Assembly: GCA_022496785.1 (NCBI GenBank) | Contig: SNAP01000002.1 | Span: forward strand, 62,001-126,000 | Origin: Marinilabiliaceae bacterium JC040 | Lineage (GTDB): Bacteria; Bacteroidota; Bacteroidia; Bacteroidales; Marinifilaceae | Length of the DNA: 64,000 nucleotides | Direction of reading: 5' to 3' | In this document: positions 1 to 8,850 of the stretch, piece by piece | Layout: every line of letters begins with the position of its first letter | Position numbering within the stretch: the stretch's first letter is position 1 | Position numbers and translations under genes: made by a program | The notes under the pieces: generated by a model | Told to the model about the DNA's origin: nothing | The model's input: the letters and a program-made list of their open reading frames with translations, nothing else | Databases searched by the model: none

Positions 1-414
1 GAAGAATTGGCAAAATTAGGATTTATTGTACTACCATATATTCAAGCGGATCCTGTTTTATGTAAACATCTAGAAAATGCAGGAGCTTCTACTGTTATGC
101 CTCTTGGAGCCCCTATAGGAACAAATAAAGGATTAAAAACAAAAGAACTTCTTAGAATAATAATAGAACAATCTAATTTACCTGTTGTTGTTGATGCAGG
201 AATTGGTACTCCTTCTCAAGCAGCAGAAGCAATGGAAATGGGTGCAGATGCAGTACTTGTAAACACAGCAATAGCAGTTGCTGATAATCCAATTCAAATG
301 GCAGAAGCATTTAAATTAGCCGTAAGAGCAGGAAGAATGGCCTATGAAGCAAAATTAGGTGGCATAAACGATTCTGCTAATGCAACAAGTCCACTAACTT
401 CTTTTTTAGATTAG
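1..414 (+). CDS. thiG: Thiazole synthase ThiG, C-terminal part (5' cut by window edge)
   Basis: The frame is open from base 1, so the N-terminal half lies outside the window and 137 residues are visible. ThiG is the cytoplasmic barrel enzyme that joins deoxyxylulose phosphate, dehydroglycine and ThiS-borne sulfur into the thiazole of thiamine. The visible part carries [19 protein letters not shown] and VNTAIA, the phosphate-binding loops at the end of the barrel in this family, followed by the usual GRMAYEA helix. It ends four bases before thiH, as expected for one operon. Identification is firm; only the start is unseen. Confidence 0.96.
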   Translation, partial: EELAKLGFIVLPYIQADPVLCKHLENAGASTVMPLGAPIGTNKGLKTKELLRIIIEQSNLPVVVDAGIGTPSQAAEAMEMGADAVLVNTAIAVADNPIQMAEAFKLAVRAGRMAYEAKLGGINDSANATSPLTSFLD

Positions 415-418
415 AATC

Positions 419-1534
419 ATGAAAACATTTTATAACGAAATTCAGAAATATTCTTGGGATGAAATAGGAAATGATATTTCTAATAAAACATCAAAAGATG
501 TAGAAAATGCTCTTTCAAAAGAACATATTAATATTGAAGATTTTAAAGCTTTAATATCTCCTGCTGGTAAAGGATATTTAGAACAGATGGCTCAAAGGAG
601 TAAAATTCTTACAGAACAACGTTTTGGTAAAACAATGCAACTATTTTTACCACTATATCTTTCTAACTACTGTTCAAATGTTTGTATTTATTGTGGATTT
701 AATTGTAAAAATAATATTCAACGAAAAAAATTAAGCATTAAAGAAGTAAAAGAAGAATGCGAGGCTATCAAAAAACTAGGATATAAACATATCCTTTTAG
801 TTGCTGGCGAAGCTAAAGTACACGCTGGAGTAGAATATTATGAAGAAGTAATAAATTATCTACAAGATAAATTTTCTCAAATAGCCCTTGAAGTTCAACC
901 TTTAGACGCAGAAGAATACGCACGTCTTCAAAAAGTAGGATTAAATTATGTTTGCGTTTATCAAGAGACATATAATGAAAAAACATATCCAAAATATCAC
1001 TTGAAAGGACGAAAATCTGATTATAGATATAGACTTGAAACTGGTGACAGAATCGGTCAAGCAAACATACATAAAATGGGATTAGGTTGTTTATTAGGTC
1101 TAGAAGATTGGAGAACAGACTCTGTATATACAGCTCTTCATTTAAAATATTTAGAGAGAACCTATTGGAAAACAAAATTTACGATAGCCCTACCACGTTT
1201 ACGACCTTCAGAAAGTGGTTTTCAACCAAATAGTATTATAAATGATAAGGAACTTCTTCAATTAATATGTGCATATCGAATATTAGATCCAGAAGTAGAT
1301 ATTTCTATATCCACAAGAGAAAGTCAAGAATATAGAGATAATATATTAAAATTAGGACCTACATCATATAGTGCAGGATCATGTACTGAGCCAGGAGGAT
1401 ATGCTCACCCAAATCATGAATTAGAACAATTTGCAATAAATGATAGTAGAAGTCCTGAAGAAGTTGTAGAAATGATTAAAAACCAAGGCTACGAAGTAGT
1501 ATGGAAAGATTGGGATTCTGCAATGCAAGAATAA
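419..1534 (+). CDS. thiH: 2-iminoacetate synthase ThiH (radical SAM tyrosine lyase)
   Basis: ThiH cleaves tyrosine to give dehydroglycine (2-iminoacetate) for ThiG. At 371 residues it has normal family length. The radical SAM cluster motif CxxxCxxC is present as Cys85, Cys89 and Cys92, followed by GFNC. The C-terminal part has the family signature STRESQEYRD and SAGSCTEPGGY. It starts four bases after thiG, so the two are co-transcribed and probably coupled. Use of ThiH rather than the oxygen-dependent ThiO fits an anaerobe. A strong hairpin follows the stop codon. Confidence 0.97.
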   Translation: MKTFYNEIQKYSWDEIGNDISNKTSKDVENALSKEHINIEDFKALISPAGKGYLEQMAQRSKILTEQRFGKTMQLFLPLYLSNYCSNVCIYCGFNCKNNIQRKKLSIKEVKEECEAIKKLGYKHILLVAGEAKVHAGVEYYEEVINYLQDKFSQIALEVQPLDAEEYARLQKVGLNYVCVYQETYNEKTYPKYHLKGRKSDYRYRLETGDRIGQANIHKMGLGCLLGLEDWRTDSVYTALHLKYLERTYWKTKFTIALPRLRPSESGFQPNSIINDKELLQLICAYRILDPEVDISISTRESQEYRDNILKLGPTSYSAGSCTEPGGYAHPNHELEQFAINDSRSPEEVVEMIKNQGYEVVWKDWDSAMQE

Positions 1535-1562
1535 TCATTAATAATAAATCTTCACATATATT

Positions 1563-1599
1563 AAATACTACACGTAAATTAGATACGTGTAGTATTTTT
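1563..1599 (+). terminator. Rho-independent terminator or attenuator between thiH and thiF
   Basis: A perfect 13-bp stem (AAATACTACACGT pairing with ACGTGTAGTATTT, loop of 9) runs into TTTTT. It lies after thiH and only 15 bases before the thiF start, so it either ends the thiGH message or lowers the amount of thiF message. Confidence 0.8.
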
Positions 1600-1613
1600 A
1601 AATCAAGAAAGGC

Positions 1614-2315
1614 ATGAATAAAGATTATAAAGAAAGGTATAATAGACAAATAATTCTAGATGACATTACTGAAACAGGCCAAATAGCACTATCAAAAGCA
1701 AAGATCTTAATAGTTGGTATGGGAGGATTAGGCTGTCCTATATCATTATATTTATCAGCAGCAGGAATAGGAGAAATTACTTTCATAGATGACGATGTAG
1801 TTTCTCTATCCAATCTTCAAAGACAAATTCTATTTAATACAAATGAAATAGGAAAACCAAAAGTAGAAATTGCATTAAACAAACTTAAAACTCTTAATCC
1901 TAATGTAAAGTTTACAGCAATTAAAGGAAGATTAAATAAATCAAATGCTGAAGGTATTATTGAAAAATATGATTACATACTAGATGCTTGTGATAATTTT
2001 CAAACAAGATATCTAATAGATGATATATGTAAGAAAAAGAAAACAACATACATATACACATCTATAAGCGATTATAAAGGACAAATTGCTATTTTTGATT
2101 ATAAAAATGATTTTTCTTTTACTAATTTATTTCCAAAAGAAGATAATCTTATTAAAGAAAAAGCAAATGGTGTAATAGGTATTCTTCCTGGAATTATCGG
2201 TTTAATGGCTGCCAACGAACTAGTTAAAATAATATGTAATTACGGTGATAATCTTTTAAATAAACTACTAGTTTATAACAGCAAAGACAACGAATATAAT
2301 ATTTTAAAGTTTTGA
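1614..2315 (+). CDS. thiF: ThiF/HesA/MoeB-family adenylyltransferase
   Basis: The 233-residue protein has the E1-like Rossmann core: RYNRQIIL at the N-terminus, the nucleotide loop VGMGGLGCP (about residues 34-42), FIDDDVVSLSNLQRQ and LDACDNFQTRYLI. ThiF adenylates the C-terminal glycine of ThiS so that sulfur can be loaded. Position after thiGH supports the ThiF role. Unusually, the zinc-binding CxxC pairs and the Cys found in many ThiF/MoeB proteins just before GVLGVLPG are absent (here KANGVIGILPG). It may be a shorter, zinc-free subtype. A general HesA-like role is the alternative. It ends in TGA. Confidence 0.85.
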   Translation: MNKDYKERYNRQIILDDITETGQIALSKAKILIVGMGGLGCPISLYLSAAGIGEITFIDDDVVSLSNLQRQILFNTNEIGKPKVEIALNKLKTLNPNVKFTAIKGRLNKSNAEGIIEKYDYILDACDNFQTRYLIDDICKKKKTTYIYTSISDYKGQIAIFDYKNDFSFTNLFPKEDNLIKEKANGVIGILPGIIGLMAANELVKIICNYGDNLLNKLLVYNSKDNEYNILKF

Positions 2316-2440
2316 GGAGTATTTAATATTTGTTAAAATTACACATCATTTCTTAAGAATTTGTTAAAACCAACAGAATTTAACGGTCTATAACTATTCT
2401 GTAGTATTTTAGGGATTACAATGAAGAAATTATAAGATTT

Positions 2441-4480
2441 ATGCAAAATCAATATTACTTATACATAGCATTCTTATTTATTATCCTTACATCATGTAAT
2501 GGTAGAAATAATAATAAAACAGTACCTGACTTTACTAAAAACACTATGGATTTAACTGTGAATCCAGGTGATGATTTTTACAAATATGCTAATGGTAATT
2601 GGCTATTAAACAATGCTATTCCTGAAGATAAAAGTAGATATGGATCTTTTGAAATTGTAACAGAAAAGGCCAAAAAGGATATAAAAGTGTTAATTGAAGA
2701 TATTGTTGATAGGACTTATCATCATAAAAAACCAGAACAACGTATTTCTACATTATATAATTCTGGTATGGACCTTGAAAGATTAGACTCAGAAGGAGTT
2801 TCTCCTCTTATTCCCTATCTTAAAATAGTAGATAAAATAAATAGTAAAGATGATATCGATGATGCGATAATTAAATTATTTAATAATTCTATTGATGTCC
2901 TATTTTCTATAAACGGAAAAACCGATTTTATAAATACTGAAACTATCACTCCTTACTTTAAAGCTAAAGGTTTAGGATTACCTGGAAAAGAATATTATAT
3001 ATCAGATGAAGAAAAAATAGTTGATATTAGATACGATTACGTAAATCATATCAAGAAGATGTTTACCTTATTTGGATATACTGATAAAATTGCAGAGCAA
3101 AAAGCATGTAGAGTTATGAGTATAGAAACAAAGTTAGCAGAATCAACTTTAAGTATTACCAGTCAGGCCGATCCATATATAACATATAACCCAACATCAC
3201 AAGGAGATTTTAAAGTTTTACTATCTAACTTTAATGTTGATAAACTTTTTAAAACAATTAACTTCAAATATAAAGGAGATATTATTGTAGGACAGCCAAC
3301 ATATTTTAAAGATTTAAATCTTCTACTAGAAAAAGGTAATCTTGAATCTTGGAAAGATTTTTTAAGATGGAAAATTATAAATATTAATGTTATTTATTTA
3401 AGCGAAGAATTAGCTAAGGAAGATTTTCTATTTTATAGAAAACGACTATCTGGAAACAAAAAGATACAACCTCGATGGAAATATATAACATCTCTTGTTA
3501 GTCTTTACCTAGGAGAAGATGTAGCTAGATTATATGTAAAAAAACACTTCCCTGCTAGAGCTAAAATTCAACTACAAGAACTAGTTGCTAATATAAAAGA
3601 AGCATATAGAAGACAAATAGTTATTTCAGCTTGGATGTCAGATATAACTAAAAAGCGAGCACTAGAGAAATTAAGAACTATTGACGTTAAAATTGGATAT
3701 CCTGATGAATGGAAAGATTATTCTAAAATTAAACTTAGTGCAGATAGTTCATTCCTTGAAAATATATTGACTATTAAGAAATTTATAAAAGCAAAAAATA
3801 TAAAAAGCCTTGGTAATAAATTTAATAAAAAGACATGGACCAAAGCATCACAAATTGTAAATGCTTATTATAATCAAATTAGAAACGAAATAGTCTTTCC
3901 AGCTGCAATACTTCAAGCCCCATTCTTCTATCTTGACGGGAGTGATGCTGCAAATTATGGAGCAATAGGGACAATCATAGCACATGAATTCTCTCATGCT
4001 TTTGATAGGGAAAGTAAACTATTTAATAAAGAAGGAAAACAATTCAATTGGTGGGGAAAAGAAGAAATAGAATACTTCAATAAATTTGCTCATAAAATAG
4101 AAGAACACTATAACAACTTTTGTGTTATTGATGATTTACATGTTAATGGACAACAGACATTAAATCAAAACATTGCAGACATACATGGACTTTCTCTTGC
4201 TTGGAAAGCTGTAAATATGGTATGGAAAATAAATGGACATCCTAAACAAAAAGGAGATTTTACTCCAGAACAAGAATTCTTTATATCATATGCTAGAATT
4301 TGGGCTGAAAACATTAGAGTAAAAGAACAAGTAAAATGCACAAGAGATAACTCTCATGCATTAAGAAGATTTAGAGTTCTTGGTCCACTTCCTTTTATAC
4401 AAGGTTGGTATAATGCTTTTAATATCACTCCAAAAGATTCTATGTATCTTTCACCTGAGAAAAGAATTATATTATTTTAA
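2441..4480 (+). CDS. M13 (PepO/neprilysin) family metallopeptidase-like lipoprotein, possibly inactive
   Basis: The 679-residue protein starts with a lipoprotein signal ending LTSC (Cys19), so it is probably anchored in the envelope. M13 features are NAYYNQIRNEIVFPAAILQ (substrate and hydrophobic core region) and the zinc motif HEFSH (His515, Glu516, His519). The C-terminal RRFRVLGPL matches the family arginine region. The third zinc ligand is normally Glu in the family motif ENIADxGGL; here the sequence reads QNIADIHGL, with Gln576 in the ligand place. The usual C-terminal xxW ending is also lost (IILF). It may be a catalytically weakened or inactive relative. It converges with the next gene, the two overlapping by four bases. 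Confidence 0.85.
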   Translation: MQNQYYLYIAFLFIILTSCNGRNNNKTVPDFTKNTMDLTVNPGDDFYKYANGNWLLNNAIPEDKSRYGSFEIVTEKAKKDIKVLIEDIVDRTYHHKKPEQRISTLYNSGMDLERLDSEGVSPLIPYLKIVDKINSKDDIDDAIIKLFNNSIDVLFSINGKTDFINTETITPYFKAKGLGLPGKEYYISDEEKIVDIRYDYVNHIKKMFTLFGYTDKIAEQKACRVMSIETKLAESTLSITSQADPYITYNPTSQGDFKVLLSNFNVDKLFKTINFKYKGDIIVGQPTYFKDLNLLLEKGNLESWKDFLRWKIININVIYLSEELAKEDFLFYRKRLSGNKKIQPRWKYITSLVSLYLGEDVARLYVKKHFPARAKIQLQELVANIKEAYRRQIVISAWMSDITKKRALEKLRTIDVKIGYPDEWKDYSKIKLSADSSFLENILTIKKFIKAKNIKSLGNKFNKKTWTKASQIVNAYYNQIRNEIVFPAAILQAPFFYLDGSDAANYGAIGTIIAHEFSHAFDRESKLFNKEGKQFNWWGKEEIEYFNKFAHKIEEHYNNFCVIDDLHVNGQQTLNQNIADIHGLSLAWKAVNMVWKINGHPKQKGDFTPEQEFFISYARIWAENIRVKEQVKCTRDNSHALRRFRVLGPLPFIQGWYNAFNITPKDSMYLSPEKRIILF

Positions 4481-5094
4481 TTCTTTTTTCTAGATTCTAA
4501 AAGAAGCAATTGTATTTGAGTCATATCATCAAGGTAATAATTCTCAAAATCATTAATAATCTGTTTAAAAAGAAATATTGATAGTACAGATATTTCCATT
4601 CTTAATGATCCAATCTTTGTATTAGAAATAGCGATAGGAACAAACATATAAGATTTTTTATTGTACTTCAATATTGAAATCTCATTTTTAGAAGAGAAAT
4701 TTAATTCATCTAATTCTTTATTAGTTGAATATCCTTCTCCTGATTCAATTTTAATAGAAATATTATTTACATGTAGACCTGGTAACGTAAAAAAATCTAG
4801 AATAAACTCTCCTACTGCTTTTTCATATTCGTTTATAGACTTATATTTTTGTAAGGCTACATTGTTTTTTATCAAATCAAAACGCTCTAAGAGCTTAGAA
4901 GGTACACTAAAAAGCACATAAACATACGATCCTGCAATAGCTAGAGCTACAAGTAATAAAACCATTGACATTAATATTATCAATGGATTTGTTGTAAGCA
5001 AATTAAGGAAATATATACCACCTACAACCACTAATGATGCAGAAACAACTAAAAGTATTGCACATAAAAAATTTGCCAATTTATAAAATTTCAT
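4477..5094 (-). CDS. Hypothetical membrane protein with two N-terminal helices
   Basis: I do not recognise this 205-residue protein. Two hydrophobic segments (about residues 9-31 and 38-64) would form a membrane hairpin. They are followed by a soluble domain of about 140 residues with charged and beta-like stretches. It lies 7 bases downstream of the calcium ATPase on the same strand, so co-transcription is likely and a role tied to the pump or to envelope stress is possible but unproven. Its 3' end overlaps the end of the convergent M13 gene. Confidence 0.7.
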   Translation of the reverse strand: MKFYKLANFLCAILLVVSASLVVVGGIYFLNLLTTNPLIILMSMVLLLVALAIAGSYVYVLFSVPSKLLERFDLIKNNVALQKYKSINEYEKAVGEFILDFFTLPGLHVNNISIKIESGEGYSTNKELDELNFSSKNEISILKYNKKSYMFVPIAISNTKIGSLRMEISVLSIFLFKQIINDFENYYLDDMTQIQLLLLESRKKN

Positions 5095-5101
5095 ATCTAT
5101 A

Positions 5102-7984
5102 TTATTTATTTCTTTGTATCAATCTATATAATTCAGGAATCCATAAAATAATAGAAGTACTTGCAATAATCAATAACCAATCTTTTAAAGATAAAGGAAC
5201 AGTTCTAAATACTTCCCCACCAAAACTTACAATAAGAAATTGTCCTAATAATATTAATAAAACAACTATTGTAAATCCAAATTCCTTATGAATATTAGTA
5301 AAAGCAGATCTATTAGTAAGAAAAACTTTTGCATTAAACATATTCCAAAATTGAAGCATAACAAAAACAGTAAAAAATCGAGTTAAATCGTAAACTGAGA
5401 AATCTCCACTCCGAGTCCATAAAATCATCATAGAGAATAGTGATATAATAAAGAATGCTCCAAAAGCTAATATATTATTCTTCATTTTCTTCGTCACAAT
5501 AAATCTATTATTATCCCTTGGTTGCTCATTCATCACTGCTTTGTCTACAGGTAAAGATGCTAAAGCTGCTGCAGTAAAAGTATCCATAATAAGATTAACC
5601 CACAACATTTGAGTTATTGTAAGAGGTACATCATGACCAATTATAGCACCAATAAACACTATAGAAAGAGCTACAAAATTAATTGTCAATTGAAAAAGTA
5701 AAAATCTTTGAATATTGTGATAAATTGAACGTCCCCACATTATTGCTGTAACAATACTGCTAAATGCATCATCAATCAAAGTAATATCTGAAGCTTCTTT
5801 AGCTACAGCTGTTCCAGATCCCATAGATAATCCCACATTTGCTGCATTAAGAGCTGGTGCATCATTAGTGCCATCTCCCGTAACAGAAACTATTAGATCT
5901 TTGGATTGTAACAATTCTACCAACCTTTTCTTATCTGAAGGTTTAGCTCTACACATAACCTTTAACTCACAAATTACATCTTTAGCTTGTTCATCTGAAA
6001 GATTTCTAAAATCATCACCTGAAATTATCGATTCTGATATATTACTCTCACTTACTAGACCAATTTGTTTAGAAATCTCTAAAGCCGTATCTTTTGTGTC
6101 ACCGGTAACAATCTTAACATCAATACCAGCATTAGCACAAATATTAATAGCATCTTTAACATCTCCTCTTAAAGGATCAGAAATAGCAACTATTCCAGAT
6201 AAAATCAAATCAATATTCGATAATTTATTATCTTCAAACACTTCAACATTTTCATCTACAAAAGCATAAGCAAAAGCTAAAGTTCGCATTGCTTGCTGCT
6301 GATAAGATTTTAACTTAGCTTTAATTAATTTAGATTCATGTATATAATCAAATCTAGAATCTTTACAATTCTCAGCAAAACCTATAAGAATTTCAGGAGC
6401 ACCTTTTACATATAAGATTCTCTTTTTATATACAGAAGAATAAACAAGAGTTGCCATATACTTATTTTCAGTAGAAAAAGGTAATTGGTCAATAATCTCT
6501 AATGAATTTCTTAAATCTATATAATTATAACCACTATCATATAACCAATGTAATAAAGCACCCTCAGTAGGATTCCCAACAGTAGTAGGATTCTCTTTAT
6601 CTTCATAATTAAGATTTGCTGTAGAATTAATGGAAATATTTTCTTTTACCAATACAGATAAATCTGAATCATCTAAATGGGTATTATTTATCCCTATAAA
6701 ATAAGATGCATTAACCTTCATTTTATTCTCAGTAAGAGTTCCAGTTTTATCAGTACACACAACATTAACAGCTCCCATTGTCTCACAAGCATGCATTTTT
6801 CTTACAAGATTATTTTTTTTAAGCATCTTTCTCATACTTAAAGCGAGACTTATAGCAACACTCATTGGCAAACCTTCAGGTACAGCAACAACAATTAAAG
6901 TCACTGCAATCATAAAATAATGCAACATGTGTTCAGCAAGAATCATAGAGAACCAATTCTCAATATCTAAAGGATTAATATTAAAGCAAAAACCAATAAA
7001 TAAAATAATAATTGAAACCGAAAGCCCTGTGAATATATATTTATAATAAGGAATACTTGAAAAATATTCTCTATTATAATCTTTATTCTTTAAAAGATCC
7101 ATCCCATCGTAAATAATAGGCAACCAAACTCTTACACTAGCAATTGAAATGAATAATAAAACAATAAAAACACTACCTAATTGTATACTAGAAAGCCCAA
7201 AAGAAGAATTAGCTATATCCTTAAAAAACAAGACTAAAAAAGTTAGTAAAGCTAATACAGAACCAACCACTCCAATTAATTTAGCAAGTTTATCCAACTG
7301 TTTATTTAAAGGTGTTTTCTCAGAACTAATACTTGAAGCACTATTAGCTAATTTACCATATTCAGTATCATCACCTATTCTAGAAACTTCCATTACAGCA
7401 TGTCCATTCATAACTTTAGTTCCTCTTAAAACCTCATTAGAAGGATATGTTGCACCTGTATTTATATTTTCAACAGATTTATCACAAATTAACTCACCTG
7501 TTAAACACGATTCATCAACTTGAAGGGAATAAGATTCTAGTAATATTCCATCAGCTACAATTTCATCACCTATTTCTAAAATAACAATATCACCAACAAC
7601 TATATCCTTTTTAGGAATCTCACAAACATTTGAATCTCTAATAACCTTAATTAATACATCATCAGAAATCTTATTCAAGATATCAAATCTTCTATTTGCA
7701 TCAACTTCAAACCAAAAACCAATACTTGTTGAAAGAATTATAGCTAAAATAATACCTATAGTTTCAGCAAATTCCCAATGTATAAAAGAAATAATTAAAG
7801 ATAAAAAAGAAGCAACTAAAAGTACTCTAACAATAGGATCTTCAAATTTCTCAATATACAAACTCCATAAAGACACTTTGGGTGGTGGAGTTAAAGTATT
7901 GTCTCCATATTTCTTTCTATTTTCAAGAACTTGAGACTCGTTTAAACCTGAATGTTTTATTTTGTTTTTCATTTCCAAATCCAT
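5102..7984 (-). CDS. Calcium-translocating P-type ATPase (PMCA-like)
   Basis: This 960-residue P2-type ATPase has the N-terminal cation ATPase domain, the actuator motif LTGE, the membrane motif VPEGLP, phosphorylation site DKTGTLT (Asp412), the nucleotide-binding KGAPE, and the hinge GDGTNDAPAL near residue 702, then the C-terminal transmembrane block. VPEGLP with the ion-site residues of helix 6 (NLIMDTF) points to Ca2+ export. An extra stretch near residues 290-310 separates membrane segments. The ATG at 7972 would give an ATGA overlap with the upstream nuclease stop; the longer start is reported. It is co-transcribed with the nuclease upstream and the small membrane protein downstream. 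Confidence 0.93.
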   Translation of the reverse strand: MDLEMKNKIKHSGLNESQVLENRKKYGDNTLTPPPKVSLWSLYIEKFEDPIVRVLLVASFLSLIISFIHWEFAETIGIILAIILSTSIGFWFEVDANRRFDILNKISDDVLIKVIRDSNVCEIPKKDIVVGDIVILEIGDEIVADGILLESYSLQVDESCLTGELICDKSVENINTGATYPSNEVLRGTKVMNGHAVMEVSRIGDDTEYGKLANSASSISSEKTPLNKQLDKLAKLIGVVGSVLALLTFLVLFFKDIANSSFGLSSIQLGSVFIVLLFISIASVRVWLPIIYDGMDLLKNKDYNREYFSSIPYYKYIFTGLSVSIIILFIGFCFNINPLDIENWFSMILAEHMLHYFMIAVTLIVVAVPEGLPMSVAISLALSMRKMLKKNNLVRKMHACETMGAVNVVCTDKTGTLTENKMKVNASYFIGINNTHLDDSDLSVLVKENISINSTANLNYEDKENPTTVGNPTEGALLHWLYDSGYNYIDLRNSLEIIDQLPFSTENKYMATLVYSSVYKKRILYVKGAPEILIGFAENCKDSRFDYIHESKLIKAKLKSYQQQAMRTLAFAYAFVDENVEVFEDNKLSNIDLILSGIVAISDPLRGDVKDAINICANAGIDVKIVTGDTKDTALEISKQIGLVSESNISESIISGDDFRNLSDEQAKDVICELKVMCRAKPSDKKRLVELLQSKDLIVSVTGDGTNDAPALNAANVGLSMGSGTAVAKEASDITLIDDAFSSIVTAIMWGRSIYHNIQRFLLFQLTINFVALSIVFIGAIIGHDVPLTITQMLWVNLIMDTFTAAALASLPVDKAVMNEQPRDNNRFIVTKKMKNNILAFGAFFIISLFSMMILWTRSGDFSVYDLTRFFTVFVMLQFWNMFNAKVFLTNRSAFTNIHKEFGFTIVVLLILLGQFLIVSFGGEVFRTVPLSLKDWLLIIASTSIILWIPELYRLIQRNK

Positions 7985-8694
7985 TTATTCACTAATACTT
8001 GAGATTCTAATCTTTCTTCCTTATTATCTTCTAAAACATAAAAGAAATCTATTCCTGTAAGTTTCTCAACATCATTAACACTAACAACATATTTACTTAA
8101 TGGACCTTTAATTTTCTTATTTGGCATCACAAAAGCGATCATTTTAGAATTCTTTTTTGAATAAATAACCTTATAGTAATATCCAGGAATTGTAACTTTA
8201 TTATCACCAATACTACCTAAACAATCTTTAAAAATAGGTCCAGAAACAACATATAAATTTCCATTTTTCAAAACCCATTTTCTTACTTGTGCTTCAAGAC
8301 GTTTCCACAATCCTCTATTAAATCCAGGTTTTTGTGGTGACATATTAGACATTAAAAAACTCTCTTTCATTGAAACTCCATTAAGTCGCATAGCTGCAGC
8401 AGGACACAAATGTCCTCTATCATATCCACTTGCTTTGTAATCTTTTAAAGAAGCTGAATTTGTTGAAATCATTTTATCAGCTTTAAATCTATTAGAACGT
8501 TTAGCCTTTCCTTTTATCATCTTAGGACTAAGATAATAATATACCCAATTTGCCTGTTCATTTTTCTCATTATACGAAATAGTATAATAAGTCTTTTTAT
8601 AAATCGTCCCACCACTTTTAGGAAGTAATTCTTGAGCATTTACATTATAAATTAATACAAAAAGACTAAGAAATAATAATATTTTTTTCACCAT
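7969..8694 (-). CDS. Secreted DNA/RNA non-specific endonuclease (NUC1 family)
   Basis: The protein has 241 residues with a signal peptide (about residues 1-20, ending VNA). The catalytic motif DRGH (Asp92 to His95, followed by LCPAAAM) is complete, and the metal-binding Asn region is seen in FNRGLWKRLE. Such bba-metal nucleases degrade DNA and RNA outside the cytoplasm and need a divalent metal. The stop codon is TGA and overlaps the start region of the calcium ATPase, so the two are translated from one message. A TATCTTTG promoter element lies just upstream. Confidence 0.92.
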   Translation of the reverse strand: MVKKILLFLSLFVLIYNVNAQELLPKSGGTIYKKTYYTISYNEKNEQANWVYYYLSPKMIKGKAKRSNRFKADKMISTNSASLKDYKASGYDRGHLCPAAAMRLNGVSMKESFLMSNMSPQKPGFNRGLWKRLEAQVRKWVLKNGNLYVVSGPIFKDCLGSIGDNKVTIPGYYYKVIYSKKNSKMIAFVMPNKKIKGPLSKYVVSVNDVEKLTGIDFFYVLEDNKEERLESQVLVNKWIWK

Positions 8695-8716
8695 CTATCT
8701 ACATTTTGTTATTTTT

Positions 8717-8724
8717 CAAAGATA
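8717..8724 (-). promoter_or_regulatory. Bacteroidota -7 promoter element for the nuclease-ATPase operon
   Basis: The minus strand reads TATCTTTG, an exact match to TAnnTTTG, 22 bases before the nuclease start codon. No clear TTTG was seen at the -33 distance. Confidence 0.5.
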
Positions 8725-8850
8725 TATAAATAAGCAATCAAAAAAAAGTAGTGAAATCAAACTTACGTTATCTTTCACTACTTAATACTAATTCAAAAAT
8801 TAAAATAATTATAAAACAAAATGCAATTCATTAACATGGAGATCTTTCGA

